Positions 48,791 to 57,446 of a stretch of 64,000 bases of DNA are shown in pieces. How positions within the stretch are numbered: position 1 is the stretch's first letter; each line of letters starts with the position of its first letter. The DNA comes from Clostridium sp. Marseille-P3244 (GTDB taxonomy: Bacteria > Bacillota > Clostridia > Lachnospirales > Lachnospiraceae). Location of the stretch: assembly GCF_900120155.1 (NCBI RefSeq), contig NZ_LT635549.1:1054001-1118000 (forward strand), read 5' to 3'. The position numbers and the translations under genes were made by a program. The notes beneath the pieces were generated by a model. It had not been told where the DNA came from, did no database searches, and was given only the letters and a program-made list of their open reading frames with translations.

Positions 48791-49816
48791 ATGGATTATA
48801 AAAATGCAGGTGTGGATATCGAAGCCGGATACCGGTCTGTAGAGCTGATGAAAGAGCATGTAAAAAAGACCATGCGCCCGGAAGTCCTGGGCGGGCTGGG
48901 AGGATTTTCCGGCGCGTTTTCCCTGGCAAAGATCAAGGAAATGGAAGAGCCGGTGCTGCTCTCCGGTACGGACGGATGCGGGACAAAGGTGAAACTGGCG
49001 ATGATCCTGGACAGACATGACACCATCGGCATTGACGCTGTGGCCATGTGTGTGAACGATATTGCGTGCGCCGGCGGAGAGCCTTTATTTTTCCTGGATT
49101 ACATTGCCTGCGGGAAGAATGAGCCGGAGAAGATCGCGGCCATCGTAAGCGGGGTGGCGGAAGGCTGTCTTCAGTCCGGCGCGGCTCTGATCGGCGGCGA
49201 GACGGCGGAGCATCCCGGTCTGATGGAAGAGGATGAATACGATCTGGCAGGGTTTGCCGTAGGCGTCTGCGACAGAAAGGATATGATCACCGGAGAGGAT
49301 CTGAAAGCCGGGGACGTGCTGATCGGAATGGCCTCTTCCGGCATACACAGCAACGGATTTTCTCTTGTGAGAAAAGTATTTAATATGAAGCGGGAAGCTC
49401 TGGATACATACTATGACAGTCTGGGGTGCTCTCTGGGTGAAGCGCTGCTGGTGCCTACCCGGATCTATGTAAGGGCGCTGAAAAGCATCCGCAGGGCGGG
49501 CGTGACGGTGAAGGCCTGCAGCCATATCACAGGCGGAGGCTTCTATGAAAATGTGCCCCGTATGCTGAAAGAAGGTACCAGGGCAGTGATCCACAAAGAC
49601 AGTTATCCGATCCCGCCGATCTTCCAGATGCTCTCGGTAGACGGAGACATCAAGGAACAGATGATGTACAACACGTTCAACATGGGGCTGGGAATGGTGC
49701 TGGCTGTGGATGAATCCGATGTGGACCGCACCATGGAAGCAATCCGGGGAGCGGGCGAGATGCCTTATGTGGTCGGAAAGATCGTGGCAGGAGAAAAGGG
49801 AGTGGACTTATGCTGA
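48791..49816 (+). CDS. purM: Phosphoribosylformylglycinamidine cyclo-ligase
   Basis: A 341-residue AIR synthetase. Marks are YKNAGVDIEAGYRSVELMKE, LLSGTDGCGTKVKLAMILDR, VAMCVNDIACAGGEPLFFLD, LIGGETAEHPGLMEEDEYDL and KACSHITGGGFYENVPRML. It closes the imidazole ring of FGAM with ATP. The end overlaps purN by seven bases. Confidence 0.97.
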   Translation: MDYKNAGVDIEAGYRSVELMKEHVKKTMRPEVLGGLGGFSGAFSLAKIKEMEEPVLLSGTDGCGTKVKLAMILDRHDTIGIDAVAMCVNDIACAGGEPLFFLDYIACGKNEPEKIAAIVSGVAEGCLQSGAALIGGETAEHPGLMEEDEYDLAGFAVGVCDRKDMITGEDLKAGDVLIGMASSGIHSNGFSLVRKVFNMKREALDTYYDSLGCSLGEALLVPTRIYVRALKSIRRAGVTVKACSHITGGGFYENVPRMLKEGTRAVIHKDSYPIPPIFQMLSVDGDIKEQMMYNTFNMGLGMVLAVDESDVDRTMEAIRGAGEMPYVVGKIVAGEKGVDLC

Positions 49817-50436
49817 ACATCGTGGTGATGGTGTCCGGCGGCGGGACGAACCTTCAGGCCATCATCGACGGCGTGGCCGGTGGGACCATTACAAATACAA
49901 AGATCGCGGGAGTGATCAGCAACAATAAAAATGCATATGCCCTGGAGCGGGCGGAGCAGAACAATATTCCCGCCCGGTGTGTTTCCCCGAAAGATTTTGA
50001 AGACAGGGAGGCGTTCAACAGGGCGCTTCTCGAGACGGTAAACAGTTTTCATCCGGACCTGGTGGTGCTGGCGGGATTCCTTGTAGTGATCCCGGCCACG
50101 ATGATCGAAGCATACCGGAACCGTATGATCAACGTTCATCCGTCCCTGATCCCGTCGTTCTGCGGGAAAGGATATTACGGGCTGAAAGTCCATGAGGCGG
50201 CTCTGGAGAGAGGAGTGAAGGTGACGGGCGCTACCGTCCACTTTGTGGATGAGGGGACAGATACCGGACCGATCATCCTTCAGAAAGCGGTGGAGACAGA
50301 ACCGGGGGATACGCCACAGATCCTTCAGAGAAGGGTGATGGAGCAGGCAGAGTGGAAGATCCTGCCCCGGGCCATTGACCTGATCGCCAATGGCAAGGTA
50401 CATGTGGAAGACGGCAAAGCAGTAGTTGAGCCATAG
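49810..50436 (+). CDS. purN: Phosphoribosylglycinamide formyltransferase
   Basis: A 208-residue enzyme that formylates GAR with 10-formyl-tetrahydrofolate. Marks are IVVMVSGGGTNLQAIIDGV, VVLAGFLVVIPATMIEAYRN, MINVHPSLIPSFCGKGYYGL with the catalytic Asn-His-Pro and ATVHFVDEGTDTGPIILQKA. The product feeds the FGAM branch before PurM. It is coupled to purM by overlap. Confidence 0.97.
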   Translation: MLNIVVMVSGGGTNLQAIIDGVAGGTITNTKIAGVISNNKNAYALERAEQNNIPARCVSPKDFEDREAFNRALLETVNSFHPDLVVLAGFLVVIPATMIEAYRNRMINVHPSLIPSFCGKGYYGLKVHEAALERGVKVTGATVHFVDEGTDTGPIILQKAVETEPGDTPQILQRRVMEQAEWKILPRAIDLIANGKVHVEDGKAVVEP

Positions 50437-50483
50437 ACACACGGTCTTTGGACCGTGAGATACAGTGGAGGGATTGAAACATT

Positions 50484-51755
50484 ATGAAAGTACTGATCGT
50501 AGGAAGCGGAGGAAGAGAGCATGCCATCGCGGCCAGCGTGGCAAAGAGCCCCCGGGCGGACAAGATCTACTGTGCCCCCGGAAACGCGGGCATCGCGGAG
50601 TTTGCGGAGTGTGTGGACATCGGTGCCATGGAGTTTGACAGACTGGCTGCCTTCGCGAAGGAGAAGGAGATCGACCTGTGCATTGTGGGGATGGATGATC
50701 CCCTTGTAGGCGGACTGGTAGATGTCCTGGAAGAGGCGGGGATCCGCACTTTCGGCCCCAGGAAAAACGCTGCCATCCTGGAAGGATCCAAGGCGTTTTC
50801 CAAAGACCTGATGAAGAAATATCATATTCCCACAGCCGGGTATGAGAACTTTACTGATCCGGACAAGGCGCTTGCCTACTTGGAGACAGCTTCCTTTCCT
50901 ATCGTTCTGAAAGCGGACGGGCTGGCTCTGGGTAAGGGCGTGCTTATCTGCCAGAACCTGGAAGAAGCCAGAGAAGGTGTCCGTACGATCATGCTGGATA
51001 AAAAATTCGGCTCAGCCGGAAATGAGATGGTCATAGAAGAATTTATGACCGGCCGGGAAGTCTCGGTGCTTTCTTTTGTGGACGGAAAGACCATCAAGAC
51101 CATGACAAGCGCGCAGGATCACAAGCGGGCGGGAGACGGGGACACCGGCCTGAACACCGGCGGCATGGGGACGTTTTCTCCCAGCCCCTTCTATACAAAA
51201 GAGGTGGAAGAATTCTGCGAAAAGAACATCTATCAGCCGACGGTAGACGCTATGGCGGCGGAAGGACGGCCTTTCAAGGGCGTGATCTTTTTCGGCCTGA
51301 TGCTGACGGCCGACGGCCCGAAAGTGCTGGAGTATAATGCCCGTTTCGGGGATCCGGAAGCGCAGGTGGTGCTGCCCCGTATGAAGAACGATATCATTGA
51401 TGTGGCGGAGGCGTGCATTGACGGAACGTTGGATCAGATCGACCTGCAGTTCGAGGACAACGCGGCGGTCTGCGTGGTGCTGGCGTCCGACGGATATCCG
51501 GTAAAATATGAGAAGGGATACCCCATCACAGGACTGGATGAGTTTCAGAAGCACGAGGGGTATTACTGCTTCCATGCCGGGACAAAATTTGAAAACGGTC
51601 AGATCGTGACAAATGGAGGCCGAGTTCTGGGTGTTACCGCAAAGGGAAAAGATCTGAAAGAAGCAAGAAAAAACGCATACGCGGCTACAGAGTGGGTGCA
51701 GTTTGAGAATAAATATATGCGTCATGATATCGGAAAGGCTATTGACGAGGCGTAA
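50484..51755 (+). CDS. purD: Phosphoribosylamine-glycine ligase
   Basis: A 423-residue ATP-grasp ligase that makes GAR. Marks are VLIVGSGGREHAIAASVAKS, GPRKNAAILEGSKAFSKDLM, VLKADGLALGKGVLICQNLE, MTSAQDHKRAGDGDTGLNTG and YNARFGDPEAQVVLPRM. The set purE-purM-purN-purD ends here with a strong terminator. Confidence 0.97.
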   Translation: MKVLIVGSGGREHAIAASVAKSPRADKIYCAPGNAGIAEFAECVDIGAMEFDRLAAFAKEKEIDLCIVGMDDPLVGGLVDVLEEAGIRTFGPRKNAAILEGSKAFSKDLMKKYHIPTAGYENFTDPDKALAYLETASFPIVLKADGLALGKGVLICQNLEEAREGVRTIMLDKKFGSAGNEMVIEEFMTGREVSVLSFVDGKTIKTMTSAQDHKRAGDGDTGLNTGGMGTFSPSPFYTKEVEEFCEKNIYQPTVDAMAAEGRPFKGVIFFGLMLTADGPKVLEYNARFGDPEAQVVLPRMKNDIIDVAEACIDGTLDQIDLQFEDNAAVCVVLASDGYPVKYEKGYPITGLDEFQKHEGYYCFHAGTKFENGQIVTNGGRVLGVTAKGKDLKEARKNAYAATEWVQFENKYMRHDIGKAIDEA

Positions 51756-51790
51756 AAATCAGAGGGACAGATAAAAAGATATGAAATAAG

Positions 51791-51830
51791 CCGGGAAACG
51801 GGGAATTGTTCCCCACTTCCCGGTTTGTTT
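51791..51830 (+). terminator. Terminator of the pur genes
   Basis: CCGGGAAACGGGGAA (51791-51805) pairs with TTCCCCACTTCCCGG (51809-51823) with a small internal mismatch, then TTTGTTT. It lies just before the end of the convergent gene and may serve both strands. Confidence 0.88.
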
Positions 51831-51836
51831 ATTCCG

Positions 51837-52388
51837 CTATTCATTTCCATCCAGGATCATCGGCAGACGCCGCAGGTTAAGGATGTCCCGGACAAATGCG
51901 TGGGCGGACAGTTCGCTGACCGCGTAGAACGGCTTTCGAACGGTGAAGCCCAGGACTTTCCGGATGACAGGAAAGTCTTTTCCCACCATACCGATCCTGC
52001 GGAACTCCAGAGCGTGGAAGAATTCGTGCCAGAGAAGCATGTCCCGCACAGCTTCATGATTGCAGGGAAGGCCAAGCTCTTCCAGACGGCCGGAGGAGAG
52101 AATCTGATTCAGCCCGTCTTCGTACACAGTGATAGATCTTACAGAATCATCATAATGCGCCCGCATGAGGCGGGTCCCGACGAGACCTCCTTTTTCGATC
52201 TGCATGGAGATCTTCAGCTCTTCCGCCAGTCCGGCAAGGTCCTTCCCTTTATAATCCACAGCTGTTTTCTCGCCGATGGAAAGAGCCTGCTCCGCAATGG
52301 ACAACAGTTCATCATCGGTGAAAGAGCCGGCTTCTTTCCGGCCTTTTAAAAAGTTTACACAAAGTGTGAGGTCTCGGGGGTCAGTCAT
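51837..52388 (-). CDS. Uncharacterised protein with a HEFFH metalloprotease-like motif
   Basis: A 183-residue cytoplasmic protein. The only recognisable feature is AVRDMLLWHEFFHALEFRRI near residues 115-130, an HExxH sequence in a helix as in zincin peptidases, with a possible third ligand in AVSELSAHAFVRDILNL (Glu about 30 residues later). The N-terminal half is helical and charged. It follows the FAD oxidoreductase gene by 39 bases in the same direction with AAGGAGAG as ribosome site, so it belongs to that leftward cluster. Family not recognised; peptidase function is inference from the motif. Confidence 0.6.
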   Translation of the reverse strand: MTDPRDLTLCVNFLKGRKEAGSFTDDELLSIAEQALSIGEKTAVDYKGKDLAGLAEELKISMQIEKGGLVGTRLMRAHYDDSVRSITVYEDGLNQILSSGRLEELGLPCNHEAVRDMLLWHEFFHALEFRRIGMVGKDFPVIRKVLGFTVRKPFYAVSELSAHAFVRDILNLRRLPMILDGNE

Positions 52389-52427
52389 ACATTCTCTCCT
52401 TTTTTAAAAATTGGCTGATCAGGAATT

Positions 52428-53765
52428 TCATCCCAGATAGGCATTTTGAGCGCGCAGCTGATCCTGCAGCTGTTTGACGTCCAATTCATAAAAAGGAACG
52501 TCCTTCGGACGCAGGGCCGCTGCCAGTCCGGCGGCATGCCCCAGGCCCATGGGGCAGGGCGTTGACCGCATGCTGCTGTTGGCCTCCATGGTAGCAGAGA
52601 CGCACCGGCCGGCTACCAGGAGATTGTCGATCTCAAAGGGAAGCATTGTCCGGTAGGGGATGCCGTAGGCGGGAACTTCAAACTGCGTGAAACCGGCGCC
52701 GTCAGCCTGATGGAAATCAATGGTATATCCATATACCATGATATTATCGTCAAACATACGGCCTTCCTTCAGATCTTCTGCCGTCAGAATGTAACGTCCC
52801 TGTAAACGGCGTGTTTCACGGATGCCGATCACACTGCCGACCCGGAACAGGCGGGCGTTTTCAAATCCCGGTATATAGCGCCGCATCAGCTCGCTGACCT
52901 GGAAAACCTGGCGCAGTCCTTCGGTTTCGGCATATGAGAGATCATCAGTGCTGGTTCCGTCGATCCCGATCAGTCGGGTGGTGTTGACAGTTGCAATATC
53001 ATCCCGGAATCCCCGGAAGAACAGGAGACGGTCTCTCTGGATATCCAGGCCCATTTCCTTTTTTCCTTTTTCCCACAGGGAGAAGAAACCGGAAATACAC
53101 CAGGGAAGTTTATCCAGCAGTTCAAAATGAGTCCGGAAGTGGAATTCTTCGTGGTGTTCCTGCATATATTTACGGATCTGTTCAAAATCTACATTTTCCA
53201 TACTGAAACACATGGTAGCCGGCTGCATTTTTCCGTTTCCGTCTTTCCCTTTTTCATATGCGCAGCCGGAGTAGGTCATAAGATCGCCGTCGCCGGTAGC
53301 GTCGATAAAAGAGTCTGCCGTGATACGGATTTCACCGTCTTTGCCGGCAGCCCGAAGGGCAGTGATCTGCCGGTTGTCCTGTTCTGTTCCGAAGATGAAT
53401 GTATGGAACAGGAGGCGCACGCCGGCTTCCCGGCACATCTCTGCCAGCAGAAGTTTGAGATATTCAGAGTCAAAGGGAGTGACGGTAGCGGTCTCTCCCA
53501 TGGTATCTGTGACATGGCCGGGGGAGCGCCCTGCCTCTACAAGCCGGTCCACGATCTCCTGCGCGATCCCGTATACAAGCTGTTTTCCGTCGGCTTCGTG
53601 GAACGTCATCCAGGGAGTGACGAGGGCAGATGCGGACATGCCGCCCAGACATCCATACTGTTCCACCAGGAGGACGTCCTTTCCGGCGCGGCCCGCGGCA
53701 ATGGCGGCACAGACGCCAGCCGGCCCGCCGCCGGCAACAACGATTTCAGCGTGGTATTCTTTCAT
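52428..53765 (-). CDS. FAD-dependent oxidoreductase (FAD_oxidored family)
   Basis: A 445-residue flavoprotein. The N-terminal dinucleotide motif is AEIVVAGGGPAGVCAAIAAG, followed by VLLVEQYGCLGGMSASALVT, a pattern of the FAD_oxidored (PF12831) family. SFIDATGDGDLMTYSGCAYE is the second FAD contact and NLLVAGRCVSATMEANSSMR the third. Members oxidise or reduce hydroxyl and amino groups of small molecules; the substrate here is not known. It lies between the hydantoinase-family gene and the HEFFH gene, all leftward, and likely works in the same pathway. AAGGAGG precedes the start. Confidence 0.85.
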   Translation of the reverse strand: MKEYHAEIVVAGGGPAGVCAAIAAGRAGKDVLLVEQYGCLGGMSASALVTPWMTFHEADGKQLVYGIAQEIVDRLVEAGRSPGHVTDTMGETATVTPFDSEYLKLLLAEMCREAGVRLLFHTFIFGTEQDNRQITALRAAGKDGEIRITADSFIDATGDGDLMTYSGCAYEKGKDGNGKMQPATMCFSMENVDFEQIRKYMQEHHEEFHFRTHFELLDKLPWCISGFFSLWEKGKKEMGLDIQRDRLLFFRGFRDDIATVNTTRLIGIDGTSTDDLSYAETEGLRQVFQVSELMRRYIPGFENARLFRVGSVIGIRETRRLQGRYILTAEDLKEGRMFDDNIMVYGYTIDFHQADGAGFTQFEVPAYGIPYRTMLPFEIDNLLVAGRCVSATMEANSSMRSTPCPMGLGHAAGLAAALRPKDVPFYELDVKQLQDQLRAQNAYLG

Positions 53766-53807
53766 GATAGTTCCCTCCTTCTGATTTGTTTCTCTGTTCT
53801 GTTTCTG

Positions 53808-55967
53808 CTAATTTTTCGGGCGGACGATCAGGATCACCGTCTCATCGGAAGCCAGAGCTTTGGCCTCCACTTCTGTCAGAGCGGCCAGCTGACGTACTTC
53901 GCCGATCCCCTTCAGATCGATGAGCTTGCTGCCTGCCAGGAGAAATACGTCCGGAGCCCGTTCTCCGCTTTCGTCATATACGGCATATTCCCGTATGATA
54001 TCGTACGCGGAACTTAGCAGTTCTCCGGCGGCAGCGTTGCGTACTTTCGCGTTTTTCAGGTTCAGCTTTATTACGCCTTTGTTGTCGATGACGCATGCCG
54101 GCTCACTGGATCCTTTCAGGAAAGAGAAAAATCCCCGTTTTTTTGGTTTTGACGTATAAATATGGAAAAAGCGGTTGTGAGCGGTCTCGGATACGTCGGA
54201 CGCGTCGCAGGAGAGGGCGGCGGCCGCAGTCTGTGCCAGCTCCTCCGGGGATAGATCCTGCTGATCCAGATCTTTGCGGACCAGTTCTGTGGTTCCCATG
54301 GCGATGGCTCTTACCCGGTTCAGCGCGGCATCGATTTCTACGTCTACTTCGATGGTTTCCGGGTTGGCACCGGACTCGATCGCGCGGTTCTCCGCCTCTG
54401 AGCGGATGCGCAGCAGATCTTCTTCTGTAGGATTGATAATGGTACGTTCCACTACGTCCCGGACCATTGCCAGCGCGGCTCCGATGGTTGAGATGACAGG
54501 AGCGTTCTTTGCCAGCTGGCACTTTACCTTCATGTGTTTCGCCAGGGCATAGATTACTGTGGAAGCGCCCCCGCCGCCTCCTGTCAGCGTCAGGATGGAC
54601 GGATCCAGATCATAGTCTTTCATTAAAGAACGGACGACCTGTTCATTTTTGGCAGAAGCCAGGGAAAGGATATCCTCCGCGGCTTTTTTCGGATCCATAT
54701 TCAAAAATTCACCCAGCTTTTCAAACCCTGCCCGGGCAGCTTCCTGATTGCCGTAAGCATAGTCGCCTTCCTTCACATAGCCCAGGTAATTGGCGGCGCA
54801 GCTCATGGTGATGGCATATTTCTTTCCGTCTGTTCCGCGGATGACCACATATTCCGGCTGGTCTTCCGGAAGCGGGCGGATCAGTTCGACGGTTCCGCCG
54901 CGGAGCACGTCAGGGCTGGTATAGACACAGTAGCCGCAGTTCGCGATATGGGCGCTTCGGGGACCGACATCCGTGATCCGGTCTTTTCCCACACGCACCA
55001 TACTTCCTCCTCCGATGCCCACCGTGCGGACGTCCAGGGAGGTTACATAAGTCTTGTGTCCTCCGATCTCCGCGTAGCTGACCATAACTTTGCCGTTTTT
55101 TACGGCGGAGATGTCTGTGCTGGTGCCTCCGACTTCCAGAAAGATCCCGTCGGAGACTCTTTCATACATCAGAGCGCCGGCCACCCCGGCGGCAGGACCG
55201 GACAGGATGGTGAGGATGGGTCTTTTTTTCATTTCGTCCACCTTCATGACACCGCCGTCGCAGCGCATGATCATAAGTGGAGTGGATATTTTCGCGTCGA
55301 TGACGGACTGTTTTGTCATCTCTGCGGTGCTGACCATTTTCGGAAGGATGCTGGCATTGATGGCGGCTGTCCGGGTACGGGCCTTCAAGCCGTACAGTTT
55401 GGAGATTTCATGTCCGCCGGTGGATTCGATTCCTTTTTCTTCGCACAGTTTCTGGATGGCCAGCTCATTGTCCGGATTGTCTACGGAAAAGGCCTCGCTT
55501 GCCACGATAACTCTGGAGCCTGCGCTCAGGAGGCGGGTGAGAAGAGAAGCAGCCTCTCCGGCATCGACTCCCTTTGAAGTGTCAAGAAACACAGATTCGG
55601 TATGTATGGCCTTGCCTGCGCTGACCGGGATCTCTCCTAAAACAGTGTCAGATTTTGCCTTGACGCCTTCTACACCTGCACCCATTCCTATGATGCCTAC
55701 AGGGGCTACGTCGCCTTCCAGGAGAGCGTTGGTGGCCTGGGTCGTTCCATGGGCGATAAAGCTGATCTCTTCCGGAGCGATCTTCCCTTCCTCCATAATG
55801 CGCAGCAGGGAGTCGACGACGCCCTTCGCCACACCTTCTTTCGCGCTGTGGGTCGTGGGGATCTTGATGGAGCTGATGATGGAATGGTCAGCTGAATCAA
55901 TAGCGACGGCATCCGTAAAGGTGCCGCCCACATCAATTCCGATTCGGATTTTCCTGAGTTTTTCCAT
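53808..55967 (-). CDS. Hydantoinase A/oxoprolinase-family ATP-dependent hydrolase
   Basis: About 719 residues. The N-terminal actin-like ATPase domain opens IRIGIDVGGTFTDAVAIDSA and later has FIAHGTTQATNALLEGDVAP, RCDGGVMKVDEMKKRPILTI, LSGPAAGVAGALMYERV and LEVGGTSTDISAVKNGKVMV. These are the HyuA/5-oxoprolinase A signatures, for ATP-driven opening of a hydantoin or lactam ring or carboxylation of a ketone. The B-type partner usually found is absent from the window. The last 120 residues (after KPKKRGFFSFLKG) form an extra domain with IDNKGVIKLNLKNAKVRNAA. ATG 55967 is chosen where the ATPase domain begins. Confidence 0.87.
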   Translation of the reverse strand: MEKLRKIRIGIDVGGTFTDAVAIDSADHSIISSIKIPTTHSAKEGVAKGVVDSLLRIMEEGKIAPEEISFIAHGTTQATNALLEGDVAPVGIIGMGAGVEGVKAKSDTVLGEIPVSAGKAIHTESVFLDTSKGVDAGEAASLLTRLLSAGSRVIVASEAFSVDNPDNELAIQKLCEEKGIESTGGHEISKLYGLKARTRTAAINASILPKMVSTAEMTKQSVIDAKISTPLMIMRCDGGVMKVDEMKKRPILTILSGPAAGVAGALMYERVSDGIFLEVGGTSTDISAVKNGKVMVSYAEIGGHKTYVTSLDVRTVGIGGGSMVRVGKDRITDVGPRSAHIANCGYCVYTSPDVLRGGTVELIRPLPEDQPEYVVIRGTDGKKYAITMSCAANYLGYVKEGDYAYGNQEAARAGFEKLGEFLNMDPKKAAEDILSLASAKNEQVVRSLMKDYDLDPSILTLTGGGGGASTVIYALAKHMKVKCQLAKNAPVISTIGAALAMVRDVVERTIINPTEEDLLRIRSEAENRAIESGANPETIEVDVEIDAALNRVRAIAMGTTELVRKDLDQQDLSPEELAQTAAAALSCDASDVSETAHNRFFHIYTSKPKKRGFFSFLKGSSEPACVIDNKGVIKLNLKNAKVRNAAAGELLSSAYDIIREYAVYDESGERAPDVFLLAGSKLIDLKGIGEVRQLAALTEVEAKALASDETVILIVRPKN

Positions 55968-56087
55968 ATTTATGATACCTCTTTCTTCATGCCATTTTTC
56001 ATTCTGCAGTGGAGGCAGAGCTCTGTTTTCCGGCAGATCCGGCCTGGAACAGCGCCAGCGGCCGGATCTGCCGGACAAATCATTTTA

Positions 56088-57395
56088 CTATTTAAATACA
56101 GGGAATACAATGGTTCCCAGTATAACGCCGATCAGAGCGGTCAGCCATGTAAACGGCAGTGTTCCGAGCTGGATCCTGACCGGACTGGTGTTGGCGGCGC
56201 CGGCTGTCCATACCACCTGCGAAGATGTGGCGTCTGAAACGCCGGTCACATAGTCATAGGCCATGAAGGATGACATCAGTACCGGGACGGAAAGCGTGCT
56301 GGCTGCCATGACTTTTGCCAGAGCAGCCCCCATTCCCCATGGGTTCATAGGACCGCGGTACTGGGTGAGGACCGGGCCGAATACACCGAACAGAAGGATG
56401 AAGCCGAACACGGAAGTCGGCGTGATCGCTCCGATGATCTGGCCGATCGGTTCGGAGAGTTCCGGACGCTGTGTGACTGTGACCAGGATACCTACGCCGA
56501 ACATCAGGACGACTGTGAGCGCGGTGGACTGGAACCCGTCGTAGCATGCGCTGGTGACGATGCTGAATCCGCCTTTGAATTTTGTCTTGTACTGGGTCGT
56601 TACGATCGCGTATACGATCCCGATAAAGAAAGCGATGGAAACCTGCTGCAGCTGGAAGACCAGTACGAGTACTACCGGGATTACCGGAGTCAGAAGGGAG
56701 ATAAGAGGAACTTTCTTATACTCCTTTTTCGCGCTGTCCGGAGCGTCCGCGGCCCAGCAAAGCATTTTTGGTTTCTTTGTACATCCGATCAGGATAAATA
56801 TGACTGCGATGATGATAGCCGGGATCACGAACTTCCATGCGAAGGAAGAAACCGTCTGCATGGTGATCAGAGATTCCTCACCGTCAAATGCGAACAGGTT
56901 GACGAAGAAGGTCCATCTTGCCGCGTTGAACGCGTATCCGATAAAGCATCCCATGAGGAGAATGCCGCTGGCCACGACCTTTGGCACGCCCACTGAGAGG
57001 AGGATCGGGATGATGATCATACCGATCATGATGATCGCGCCGGTTCCGGTCATTCCCATAAAACATACGGCAGTGACGGCCAGGCATACGAGAGCCACTA
57101 CGATCCGGTTTTCGCCGGCCAGTTCTACGGCGCGGCGGACAATATTTTCCGCGATTCCGGTCTTTTTAATAACATCGCCGAAGATTCCGGCAATGATGAT
57201 CGGAACATAGGATCCGCTCAGAAGAAGCAGTCCGCTTTCTATAACCTGGGGAAGTTCTCCCAGCGGGATGCCGCCGACGATCGCGAGGAGAATTCCCATG
57301 AGGGGCAGCGCGATCAGCGTGGGAATCTTGTTGGCCACCATGAGGGCCACCATAATAATAAAGAGTACAATAATAGCAACAACGATAAAACTCAT
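56088..57395 (-). CDS. Membrane permease of the ion-transporter/CitM-like superfamily
   Basis: About 435 residues with roughly eleven membrane helices. It starts with a hydrophobic helix and VANKIPTLIALPLMGILLAI, then LPQVIESGLLLLSGSYVPII, GDVIKKTGIAENIVRRAVEL and GMTGTGAIIMIGMIIIPILL. The C-terminal half mirrors the first (GPMNPWGMGAALAKVMAAST). This two-repeat layout with central hairpins is that of GntP/CitM/DASS-type carriers. It is placed between the hydantoinase-family gene and the dehydrogenase gene, so it probably imports their substrate. The GTG at 57404 is within the ribosome site of ATG 57395, which I prefer. Confidence 0.82.
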   Translation of the reverse strand: MSFIVVAIIVLFIIMVALMVANKIPTLIALPLMGILLAIVGGIPLGELPQVIESGLLLLSGSYVPIIIAGIFGDVIKKTGIAENIVRRAVELAGENRIVVALVCLAVTAVCFMGMTGTGAIIMIGMIIIPILLSVGVPKVVASGILLMGCFIGYAFNAARWTFFVNLFAFDGEESLITMQTVSSFAWKFVIPAIIIAVIFILIGCTKKPKMLCWAADAPDSAKKEYKKVPLISLLTPVIPVVLVLVFQLQQVSIAFFIGIVYAIVTTQYKTKFKGGFSIVTSACYDGFQSTALTVVLMFGVGILVTVTQRPELSEPIGQIIGAITPTSVFGFILLFGVFGPVLTQYRGPMNPWGMGAALAKVMAASTLSVPVLMSSFMAYDYVTGVSDATSSQVVWTAGAANTSPVRIQLGTLPFTWLTALIGVILGTIVFPVFK

Positions 57396-57446
57396 AAAGT
57401 TCACCTCGATTTTGAATAGTTCATTTCCTTTATGCTGCAGTAAAAA

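Noticed and set aside
55090-56253. 387-codon plus-strand frame opposite the hydantoinase-family gene
   Set aside because: Ser/Pro/Thr-rich antisense shadow of a GC-rich gene; no start signal and no domain.
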